Shown here: positions 1 to 6,448 of the stretch, piece after piece | Layout: each line of letters starts with the position of its first letter | Position numbering within the stretch: the first letter of the stretch is position 1 | Assembly (NCBI GenBank): GCA_946626905.1 | Contig: CAMOVA010000030.1 | Span: forward strand, 1 to 10,310 | Length of the DNA: 10,310 nt | Direction of reading: 5' to 3' | Origin: an uncultured Bacillota bacterium | Lineage (GTDB): Bacteria > Bacillota_I > Bacilli_A > RF39 > UBA660 | The notes under the pieces: generated by a model | The model's input: only the letters and a program-made list of their open reading frames with translations | What the model was told of the DNA's origin: nothing | The model's database searches: none | Made by a program: the position numbers and the translations under genes

Positions 1-296
1 TATTTAAAATCTTTTTGTTTCATAATTATTAAATGATTATCCCAATTTATTTTTTTTAATATATCAATATCATAATCTTTATACATATTATAAAAATTTT
101 TCATGTTTCTTAAATTTCTTCTTGTAAATCCAATTAATAAACCATATTTATTAAATAAGTCATTTTCTAATTTATGAACATCATTTGTCTGTAAAAATTT
201 CCCTATTTTATAATAAAGTATTATTATTTCTTCACTTATTTTTTCATAGTCATTAAGTAATAAAATTTTATCGAAATCATTAATTATTTCATTCAT
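1..296 (-). CDS. DUF1016 N-terminal (YhcG-like) protein, 5' part only
   Basis: This open frame begins at ATG 296-294 and runs off the left edge with 98 complete codons and no stop. A strong ribosome site (AGGAGGGTT) lies just upstream. The visible protein is helical and Lys/Asn/Ile-rich. It carries the pattern I associate with the DUF1016 N-terminal domain of YhcG-family proteins: a Tyr-Tyr-x-Ile-Gly stretch near residue 28-32, then F-T-R-R-N-L-R-N-M-K-x-F-Y around 57-69, then I-N-W-D-N-H-L near 83-89. In full-length YhcG proteins a PD-(D/E)XK nuclease-like domain follows; whether it is present here lies outside the window. Family members often occur in accessory or defence-associated regions, and their function is poorly defined. 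It has its own promoter with an overlapping palindrome and is separated from uvrA by a terminator. The assignment is by motif resemblance; a stand-alone N-terminal-domain protein is possible. Confidence 0.72.
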   Translation of the reverse strand, partial: MNEIINDFDKILLLNDYEKISEEIIILYYKIGKFLQTNDVHKLENDLFNKYGLLIGFTRRNLRNMKNFYNMYKDYDIDILKKINWDNHLIIMKQKDFK

Positions 297-314
297 AAGT
301 AACCCTCCTAGTAT

Positions 315-334
315 ATTTGTAGTATACTACAAAT
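315..334. promoter_or_regulatory. Perfect 20-bp palindrome, probable operator
   Basis: ATTTGTAGTATACTACAAAT is identical to its own reverse complement over all 20 bases. It covers the predicted -10 box and the expected transcription start region of the DUF1016 gene. An additional copy of the half-site core TAGTATA lies at 309-315, exactly 11 bp (about one helical turn) from the same core at 320-326. Position and symmetry suit a dimeric repressor that blocks RNA polymerase. No regulator gene is visible in the window, and I cannot name the binding family. Confidence 0.6.
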
Positions 335-349
335 TGGACTAATAGTAAA
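321..349 (-). promoter_or_regulatory. Predicted promoter of the DUF1016 gene
   Basis: Read on the minus strand, TTTACT (349-344) and TATACT (326-321) are separated by exactly 17 bases, a good housekeeping sigma-factor promoter. Transcription would start near position 314, giving a leader of about 18 bases that contains the AGGAGGG ribosome site. The -10 box lies inside a perfect palindrome. Confidence 0.65.
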
Positions 350-400
350 TGTTTTAGTGTTTTCTAATATTAATATACAACATAAATTTTAAAAACCCTT

Positions 401-426
401 AAAAAAAGATATACAAATGTATATCT
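401..426 (-). terminator. Intrinsic terminator of uvrA
   Basis: On the minus strand an 8-bp stem AGATATAC / GTATATCT (426-419 with 414-407, loop ATTT) is followed directly by seven T (407-401). The uvrA stop codon TAG (427-425) overlaps the 5' arm. The stem is AT-rich and so weak, but form and position fit. Confidence 0.7.
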
Positions 427-3238
427 ATTTTAAATATTTTTTTAAATATTGTCCTGTATAGCTTTCTTTAACTTTACATATATCTTCTGGTGTTCCTGTT
501 GCTATAACTTCTCCACCACCATCACCACCATTAGGGCCTAAATCAATAATATAATCTGCTACCTTAATAATATCTAAATTATGTTCTATTACAACTACAG
601 TATCGCCATTATCTACTATTCTTTGTAATATAATCAATAATTTTTTAATATCATCAGTATGTAATCCTGTAGATGGTTCATCTAATATAAATAATGATTT
701 ACCAGTAGGTTTCTTTTGTAATTCTTTAGCAAGTTTAACACGTGCTGCTTCTCCTCCTGATAAAGTTGGAGCTGATTGACCTAATTTTATATAAGAAAGT
801 CCTACATCCATAAGCATTTGTAGCTTATTCTTTACTTTTGGTATATTTTCAAAGAATTCATAAGCTTCTTCTACTTGCATTTCTAATACATCATATATTG
901 TTTTATCTTTATATTTAACTTGTAAAGTTTCTGTATTATATCTAGTACCACCACATACTTCACATGGAACATATACATCTGGTAAAAAATGCATTTCGAT
1001 TTTCTTAACTCCGTCTCCCCAGCAAGCTTCACATCTTCCACCTTTTACGTTAAACGAAAATCTACCTTTATCATATCCTCTTAGTTTTGCTTCTTTTGTT
1101 GTAGCAAACACATCTCTTATATCATCAAATACGCCTGTATAAGTAGCTGGATTACTACGTGGTGTTCTTCCTATTGGAGTTTGTGAAATATCGATTATTT
1201 TATCAATATTGTCTATACCTTTTATTTCTTTATGTGCACCAGGTCTTTCTTTAACCTTATATAAATTATTTCTACATGCTTTATATAAAATTTCATTAAT
1301 TAAAGTTGATTTCCCCGATCCTGATACACCAGTTACACAAGTAAATGTACCTAAAGGTATTTTAACATTTATATTTTTTAAATTATTTTCTTTAGCACCT
1401 TTTATCTCTAAATACTTTTTGTTACCTTTTCTTCTTTTTTCAGGTACTTCTATTTTTAAATCCCCTCTTAAATATTTAGCAGTTATACTATCCTTTACCT
1501 TCATAACTTCACTTGGAGTTCCTATAGCCATTACTTCTCCACCATGAATACCTGCCCCAGGTCCAATATCAACTAAATAATCAGCTTGTAACATTGTATC
1601 TGTATCATGTTCTACAACTACTAATGTATTGCCTAAATCTCTCATTTCAAGTAATGAATTAATTAATCTATCATTATCTCTTTGATGTAATCCTATAGAA
1701 GGTTCATCAAGAACATATAACACACCTGTTAATCTAGAACCAATTTGTGTAGCTAATCTGATTCTCTGAGCTTCTCCTCCTGATAAAGTAGCCGCACTTC
1801 TAGCTAAAGTTAAATATTCAAGACCTACGTTTATTAAAAATTTTAATCTTGATTCTATTTCTTTTACAATTAAATCCGCAATTTTTTCTTCTTCTTGTGT
1901 TAATGTTAAATTCGTTATAAATTGATACAATTCTTTAATACTCATTAAAGTTACTTCATAAATATTCTTACCATTTACTTTAACTGATAAAATACTATCA
2001 TCAAGCCTTGCACCATGACATTTAGGGCACGCAAGTTCTGTCATGTATCCTTCAATCCAATCTCTAATCCAGCTAGATTTTGTTTCAACAAATCTTCTTT
2101 CTAAATTAGTGATAACACCTTCATAAAAATCTCTTTGAGTACGAGTATTTCCATTTTTAGAAACATAATTAAATTCTAAAACATCTGGAGTACCAAATAA
2201 TAATATATCTAATTTTTTTCTATCAATATTTTTTATTTTAGCATTCATATCTATATCATAATAATCACAAACAGTAGATATTTGTGTAGATATAATATTA
2301 GTATCATCTTTTAAATTTAAAACCTTAATAGCACCTTCATTAATCGATAGATTTTTATCAGGTATTACTAGATCTTCATCTATTTTCATTTTAATACCTA
2401 ACCCTTTACATTCAGGACAAGCTCCATAAGGAGCATTAAATGAAAATATTCTTGGTTCAAGTTCAGGAAGAGAAAAATCACAATCTGGACAAGCATATTT
2501 TTCACTCATCACTATTTCTTCTTTACCAATAACATCAATAACAACTTTACCTTTTGATATATTAGACGCTAATTCAATTGCTTCATATAATCTGCTTCTA
2601 ATGTCATCTTTTATTATTAATCTATCAACCACCACTGAAATATTATGCTTCTTATTTTTTTCAAGTTCTATATCTTCAGTTAAATCGTAATCTTCACCAT
2701 CGATTATAACTCTAATAAAGCCATCCATTTTTATTTTATCCAATGTATCTTTATGAGTTCCTTTTTCACCGTAAACAATAGGACTTAAAACTCTGATTTT
2801 ACTATTTAATTCTAATTTTAATACTTGATTAGTCATCTCTTCAACACTTTGAGAAGTAATTGGTTTATTATGAACTGGACAATAAGGAACCCCAATTCTC
2901 GCATATAAAAGTCTTAAATAATCATATATTTCAGTTACTGTACCAACAGTACTTCTAGGATTTTTACTAGTTGTTTTTTGATCGATTGAAATAGCTGGAG
3001 ATAATCCTTCTATTGAATCTACATTTGGTTTTGATTCTCCACCTAAAAATTGGCGAGCATAAGAAGATAAACTTTCAATATATCTTCTTTCTCCTTCAGC
3101 ATAAATAGTATCAAATGCTAAAGAAGATTTACCAGAACCTGATACTCCTGTCATAACAATTAATTTATTTTTAGGTAACTCTATATCAATATTTTTTAAA
3201 TTATTTTCTCTAGCACCTTTTACTATTATTTTGTCCAT
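425..3238 (-). CDS. uvrA: Excinuclease ABC subunit A (UvrA)
   Basis: UvrA is the damage-recognition ATPase of nucleotide excision repair. Its dimer scans DNA, loads UvrB at lesions and then leaves. The 937 residues match the usual length. Both ABC modules are complete: Walker A G-V-S-G-S-G-K-S at 31-38 and 637-644, signatures L-S-G-G-E-A at 485-490 and 826-831, and Walker B L-D-E-P-S at 510-514 and 852-856. Zinc-binding Cys pairs are present at 250/253 with 274/277, at 403/406, and at 736/739 with 759/762. The second signature reads LSGGEAAR where Gln is commonest after EA. The start is ATG with GAGGTG five bases upstream and a consensus promoter directly before it. It is transcribed alone: uvrB is not adjacent, and I saw no LexA-type SOS box (B. 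subtilis style GAAC-N4-GTTC) in the 105-base upstream gap, so SOS control is not supported here. Identification is secure. Confidence 0.98.
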   Translation of the reverse strand: MDKIIVKGARENNLKNIDIELPKNKLIVMTGVSGSGKSSLAFDTIYAEGERRYIESLSSYARQFLGGESKPNVDSIEGLSPAISIDQKTTSKNPRSTVGTVTEIYDYLRLLYARIGVPYCPVHNKPITSQSVEEMTNQVLKLELNSKIRVLSPIVYGEKGTHKDTLDKIKMDGFIRVIIDGEDYDLTEDIELEKNKKHNISVVVDRLIIKDDIRSRLYEAIELASNISKGKVVIDVIGKEEIVMSEKYACPDCDFSLPELEPRIFSFNAPYGACPECKGLGIKMKIDEDLVIPDKNLSINEGAIKVLNLKDDTNIISTQISTVCDYYDIDMNAKIKNIDRKKLDILLFGTPDVLEFNYVSKNGNTRTQRDFYEGVITNLERRFVETKSSWIRDWIEGYMTELACPKCHGARLDDSILSVKVNGKNIYEVTLMSIKELYQFITNLTLTQEEEKIADLIVKEIESRLKFLINVGLEYLTLARSAATLSGGEAQRIRLATQIGSRLTGVLYVLDEPSIGLHQRDNDRLINSLLEMRDLGNTLVVVEHDTDTMLQADYLVDIGPGAGIHGGEVMAIGTPSEVMKVKDSITAKYLRGDLKIEVPEKRRKGNKKYLEIKGAKENNLKNINVKIPLGTFTCVTGVSGSGKSTLINEILYKACRNNLYKVKERPGAHKEIKGIDNIDKIIDISQTPIGRTPRSNPATYTGVFDDIRDVFATTKEAKLRGYDKGRFSFNVKGGRCEACWGDGVKKIEMHFLPDVYVPCEVCGGTRYNTETLQVKYKDKTIYDVLEMQVEEAYEFFENIPKVKNKLQMLMDVGLSYIKLGQSAPTLSGGEAARVKLAKELQKKPTGKSLFILDEPSTGLHTDDIKKLLIILQRIVDNGDTVVVIEHNLDIIKVADYIIDLGPNGGDGGGEVIATGTPEDICKVKESYTGQYLKKYLK

Positions 3239-3256
3239 AAAAACACCTCATTTAGT

Positions 3257-3285
3257 ATTATAACACCCAGTTATTAAATTCTCAA
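3257..3285 (-). promoter_or_regulatory. Predicted uvrA promoter
   Basis: On the minus strand TTGAGA (3285-3280) and a perfect TATAAT (3262-3257) are separated by 17 bases. The expected start of transcription is about 3250, leaving a leader of only about 12 bases, so the ribosome site GAGGTG (3249-3244) lies at the very 5' end of the transcript. The ATG follows five bases after GAGGTG. Confidence 0.75.
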
Positions 3286-3320
3286 TATTATTATTATTAA
3301 CATATTCAAAATAAATATTA

Positions 3321-3345
3321 AAAAAAACAGTTAAACTGTTTTTTT
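3321..3345 (-). terminator. Intrinsic terminator of ftsZ
   Basis: AAAAAAACAG (3321-3330) and CTGTTTTTTT (3336-3345) form a 10-bp stem around a five-base loop, and the two inner bases on each side can also pair. On the minus strand the 3' arm supplies a seven-T run. The ftsZ stop codon (3346-3344) overlaps the 5' arm. The A and T tracts are symmetrical, so it could also stop transcription arriving from the opposite side. Confidence 0.85.
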
Positions 3346-4393
3346 AAAATACTCTTTTTCTTAAGAATGCTGGAATATCTGTATCTGTATCATCTTCATC
3401 TGGACTAGAAACCATTCTTTGTTCTTCTACTACTTCTTTATCTACATTTTTATCAAATCCAGTAGCAATTACTGTAACTATTAATTCGTCATTTAAATTT
3501 TCATTAATAACTGCACCAAATATAGTATTAATATCTGTATTTGCACTTGTACGAATTACTTCAGCAGCTTCTTCAACTTCAAATAAAGTTAAATTAGAAC
3601 CACCAGTTACATTGATAATAGCATCAGTAGCACCATTTATACTTGCTTCAAGAAGTGGTGAAGTAACAGCTTCTTTAGCTGCTTCTACAGCTCTGTTTTC
3701 TCCAGTTCCCATACCAATTCCAATTAATGCATTACCACGTTTTTCCATTACTGTTTTAACATCAGCAAAATCTAGATTGATAAGACCTGCTACTGCAATT
3801 AAGTCTGAAATTGATTGAACACCACGTCTTAAAACGTTATCTACTTCTTTAAATGAATCTACTAATGAAGTTGATTTATCAATTATTTCTCTTAATCTAT
3901 CGTTAGGAATTACAATTAAAGTATCAACATGTTTCTTTAATTCATCTAAACCTTCCATTGCATAACTCATTCTTTTTCTACCTTCAAACGAGAATGGTTT
4001 AGTAACAATTCCTACTGTTAAAGCTCCTAAATCTTGTGCTATTTCAGCAACCACTGGTGCAGCACCTGTACCAGTTCCACCACCCATACCACAAGTGATA
4101 AATACCATATCAGCACCTTCTAATGCAGCTTTAATTTCTTCTTTACTTTCTAATGCAGCTTGTTTACCTTTTTCAGGATCGGCACCTGCTCCAAGCCCAT
4201 TAGTTAATTCTTTACCCATTTGTATTTTAACAGGAGCAGCTGATTTTGATAATACTTGATAATCAGTATTAGCTGAAATAAATTCTACTCCCTTTACACC
4301 TGATTCTATCATTCTATTTACGGCATTGTTTCCTCCGCCACCAACACCTATTACCTTAATTTTTGCTAATTGATCCATTTCTAATCCAAACAT
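3344..4393 (-). CDS. ftsZ: Cell division protein FtsZ
   Basis: FtsZ is the tubulin-like GTPase that polymerises into the cytokinetic ring at mid-cell. In the 349 residues, the glycine-rich strand near 16-21 (V-G-G-G-G-N) and the tubulin signature G-G-G-T-G-T-G at 104-110 bind GTP. The T7 loop N-L-D-F-A-D-V (206-212) supplies Asp208 and Asp211, which complete the active site in the neighbouring subunit. The C-terminal peptide D-I-P-A-F-L-R-K-R (339-347) is the conserved FtsA/SepF/EzrA-binding tail. The linker between globular domain and tail is short and acidic (about 318-337), below the roughly 50 residues common in Bacilli. The gene lies 11 bases downstream of ftsA. Its AGGAGG ribosome site abuts the ftsA stop codon, so the two are co-transcribed and perhaps translationally coupled. 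A terminator follows at once. Identification is secure. Confidence 0.99.
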   Translation of the reverse strand: MFGLEMDQLAKIKVIGVGGGGNNAVNRMIESGVKGVEFISANTDYQVLSKSAAPVKIQMGKELTNGLGAGADPEKGKQAALESKEEIKAALEGADMVFITCGMGGGTGTGAAPVVAEIAQDLGALTVGIVTKPFSFEGRKRMSYAMEGLDELKKHVDTLIVIPNDRLREIIDKSTSLVDSFKEVDNVLRRGVQSISDLIAVAGLINLDFADVKTVMEKRGNALIGIGMGTGENRAVEAAKEAVTSPLLEASINGATDAIINVTGGSNLTLFEVEEAAEVIRTSANTDINTIFGAVINENLNDELIVTVIATGFDKNVDKEVVEEQRMVSSPDEDDTDTDIPAFLRKRVF

Positions 4394-4404
4394 TTTTTGT
4401 CCTC

Positions 4405-5646
4405 CTAATCATTGAAAAAGTAACCAAATACTTTTCCTAACATTGTGTCGTTAATTGTATTCATTAAATTATTTTGTGAATCTACTTGATCTAAGTCATA
4501 ATCTTCTAACATAGAATAATCAATATTTCTTAATTTTAACTTGTTTATAAAATATATAATATTACCTATTACAGAAGAGTATTTGTTATTTCTAACACCT
4601 AATACTTTAATATCTCCTACATTAGCTATATTACCAAGTACTTCTTTTACTAATAGTGTCATGTCTGCTACACTACTAGTACCACCAGTAATTATTATAT
4701 AATCTACTTCTCGTTTTGTCAAAAAATTTATTTCTTTTCTAGCAGAAATTAATATTTCTTCTAATCTAGAAGATACTATTTCTGATAATTCTAATTGATT
4801 AACTTGAACTAAATCTCCAAATTTATTAGTAACATCATATACTTCATTTTCACTTGCATGTCTTTTATGAGCTAATGCATATTTTTCTTTTATAAGAGAT
4901 GAAGTTTTAGAATTTAATTTATAAATATATGAAATATCACCATCTATATTTTTTGCGCCAAAATCAATTGTAGAATTTTTTATAATAATACTTTTATTAT
5001 AAAGTGAAATATCTGTTTTATCATAACCTATATTAACAACTGCACCTACTTCATTAGACATTTGTTTTGTCTTAAATATATTGATATCTCCAACTCCGTT
5101 TAAAGATATATCAACAACTTCTATATTCAATTCTTCTAATAAAGAAAGTAATGGATATAGATTTGCTTTTGGTGACAATGTTACTATAACTCTTGATCTT
5201 AAAACATTACCATGTCTTCCTCTTGGATCATTAATATTTAACTCTTCATCTACTTCAAAATCAATTGGTAAAATATTAATTATTTCCATATCAGAATATT
5301 GAATGCTTTCTGCAGAAGACGCTAAAACATTTTCTATTTCTTTTCCAGTTATAATAGAATTAATATCAAGATTTATTTCACCCTTTGTAACTATACATTC
5401 AGAACCTTCATTAGGTATAGATAAAATAACCTTATTTATATTTATCCCTAACATATCTTGTATTTCTTGTATAGCTTTTTTAACAGAATTTTTAGCAAAT
5501 TCTTTATTAGTAATCAACCCTTTAGTTATTCCATCTGATTTAATAGAAGATGCTGCTAATAAGTTTAGCTTATTACCAAATAATTGGCATACAGCTACCT
5601 TAACAGAATCAGAGCCAATATCTAAACATACATAAGCATTCTTCAT
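4405..5646 (-). CDS. ftsA: Cell division protein FtsA
   Basis: FtsA is the actin-like ATPase that anchors FtsZ filaments to the membrane and recruits later divisome proteins. The 413 residues show the actin-fold nucleotide motifs: phosphate-1 L-D-I-G-S-D-S at 8-14, phosphate-2 V-N-I-G-Y-D-K-T-D-I around 204-213, and the adenosine loop I-I-T-G-G-T-S-S at 318-325. The region around 75-165 fits the FtsA-specific 1C (SHS2) domain. The last 15 or so residues (L-G-K-V-F-G-Y-F-F near 403-411) can form the amphipathic membrane-targeting helix, joined by a flexible Asp/Asn-rich stretch. The start ATG has AGGAG eight bases upstream. The gene sits between ftsQ and ftsZ, the classical dcw order. A possible promoter lies in the 61-base gap before it. 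The sequence is divergent from textbook FtsA, but motifs and context leave little doubt. Confidence 0.96.
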   Translation of the reverse strand: MKNAYVCLDIGSDSVKVAVCQLFGNKLNLLAASSIKSDGITKGLITNKEFAKNSVKKAIQEIQDMLGININKVILSIPNEGSECIVTKGEINLDINSIITGKEIENVLASSAESIQYSDMEIINILPIDFEVDEELNINDPRGRHGNVLRSRVIVTLSPKANLYPLLSLLEELNIEVVDISLNGVGDINIFKTKQMSNEVGAVVNIGYDKTDISLYNKSIIIKNSTIDFGAKNIDGDISYIYKLNSKTSSLIKEKYALAHKRHASENEVYDVTNKFGDLVQVNQLELSEIVSSRLEEILISARKEINFLTKREVDYIIITGGTSSVADMTLLVKEVLGNIANVGDIKVLGVRNNKYSSVIGNIIYFINKLKLRNIDYSMLEDYDLDQVDSQNNLMNTINDTMLGKVFGYFFND

Positions 5647-5673
5647 CTTATCATCTCCTATAATCTACTAATA

Positions 5674-5702
5674 ATTATACTATATTTTTTTAGATAACAC
5701 AA
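5674..5702 (-). promoter_or_regulatory. Possible internal promoter before ftsA
   Basis: On the minus strand TTGTGT (5702-5697) and a perfect TATAAT (5679-5674) are 17 bases apart. The -35 matches the consensus at only three of six positions. There is no terminator between ftsQ and ftsA, so it would supplement read-through from ftsQ. The leader would be about 21 bases and include the AGGAG ribosome site at 5659-5655. Confidence 0.5.
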
Positions 5703-5707
5703 CATTC

Positions 5708-6391
5708 TCACTTAAATATTTCAAAGTAATCCCCTGCATCTAAATTAAGAATTCCATTCTTTTTTCCAAACTTATTGATGATTTCTAAACTTATTTTCAC
5801 ATAGTTATTTATGTTAGATAATTTTTCTAAAGTTACATAGACATAATTACCATCACTCATAACAAATAAGAAACGTTCTTCATCTACATTACTTGGATCA
5901 TATTTTATTTCAGAAATTCTATTTAATATGTCCAAATGAACTTCTTTCATTTGTTCAACTAATCTTTTATATACCTTATCTGGAACATAATTAATTAATA
6001 TAGGACCTCTTTTATATTCTTTTATTTCTTTACCATTATATAATACACTTTTCTTATTTAAATTATTATAAAACAAAGTATAATTTTCCTCTATTTTTAT
6101 ATGAACCTCTTTAAATTTTCTTTTAGTTACTTTAGCTTTACTTATATAATCACTTTTTTCTAATCTCTTTTTAATTTTTCTGTTAGAATACTTAAAAATT
6201 GAAGGATAATCATTTATTCCAGCCATATCAATTATTTCTTGATCTTTTAAATAAACATTACCACTTACATAAATATTTTTAATTGGTACTTTAATAAGTT
6301 TTTTTAACCCAAAAACAAAAAGAACTATAATAATTATAAAAATTAATATTCTACCAATTTTAAGTTTTCTTCTTTTTCTTTTCCTTGTCAT
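5708..6391 (-). CDS. ftsQ: Cell division protein FtsQ/DivIB
   Basis: DivIB/FtsQ is a bitopic membrane protein that joins FtsL and DivIC (FtsB) at the septum and helps control septal peptidoglycan synthesis. The 227 residues start with a strongly basic cytoplasmic tail (M-T-R-K-R-K-R-R-K) and one membrane segment at about 13-30 (I-L-I-F-I-I-I-I-V-L-F-V-F). A POTRA domain follows at about 36-101, opening I-K-N-I-Y-V-S-G-N, with Y-I-S-K-A-K-V near 82-88. The beta domain ends in the characteristic G-I-L-N-L-D-A-G-D-Y-F motif at 213-223. It is a little shorter than many DivIB proteins and lacks their acidic C-terminal extension. The ATG is preceded by GAGGG five bases upstream. It heads the ftsQ-ftsA-ftsZ block, and the usual upstream neighbours murG and murB are absent. 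TGA is its stop codon, which supports the standard code. Confidence 0.93.
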   Translation of the reverse strand: MTRKRKRRKLKIGRILIFIIIIVLFVFGLKKLIKVPIKNIYVSGNVYLKDQEIIDMAGINDYPSIFKYSNRKIKKRLEKSDYISKAKVTKRKFKEVHIKIEENYTLFYNNLNKKSVLYNGKEIKEYKRGPILINYVPDKVYKRLVEQMKEVHLDILNRISEIKYDPSNVDEERFLFVMSDGNYVYVTLEKLSNINNYVKISLEIINKFGKKNGILNLDAGDYFEIFK

Positions 6392-6411
6392 ATTATCCCT
6401 CTACTTTTATA

Positions 6412-6440
6412 ATTATATATTAAAAAATTAGTTTTATCAA
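6412..6440 (-). promoter_or_regulatory. Predicted ftsQ promoter
   Basis: On the minus strand TTGATA (6440-6435) and a perfect TATAAT (6417-6412) are 17 bases apart. Expected start of transcription is near 6405, about 14 bases before the ftsQ ATG. The -35 box begins next to the stop codon of the upstream prepilin gene and lies inside its terminator hairpin. Confidence 0.7.
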
Positions 6441-6448
6441 CTAACTTT
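6422..6448 (-). terminator. Intrinsic terminator of the prepilin-like gene
   Basis: On the minus strand TTAGTT (6444-6439), loop GATAA, and AACTAA (6433-6428) are followed by six T (6427-6422). A-T and G-T pairs extend the base of the stem to 6448. The TAG stop codon (6443-6441) is inside the 5' arm. The stem is short, so efficiency may be modest and some transcription may read on into ftsQ. Confidence 0.6.

Noticed and set aside
335..400. AT-rich stretch between the DUF1016 promoter and the uvrA terminator as an attachment site or origin element
   Set aside because: No repeat, DnaA-box-like cluster or tRNA remnant can be seen; it appears to be plain spacer.
1209..1547. 112-codon open frame on the plus strand inside uvrA
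   Set aside because: It lies wholly antisense to conserved UvrA coding sequence, has no clear ribosome site, and its composition is that of a reverse-complement shadow.
425..3238. Two similar ATP-binding halves of uvrA as a DNA-level repeat or gene duplication
   Set aside because: The internal homology is the normal tandem ABC architecture of UvrA, not a recent repeat.
3239..3343. Possible small RNA or riboswitch in the ftsZ-uvrA gap
   Set aside because: The 105 bases are explained by the ftsZ terminator, the uvrA promoter and ribosome site; nothing else structured is visible.
5081..5635. Two plus-strand open frames (73 and 110 codons) antisense to ftsA
   Set aside because: They are shadows of ftsA codons with Ser/Ile/Phe-rich low-complexity translations and no start context.
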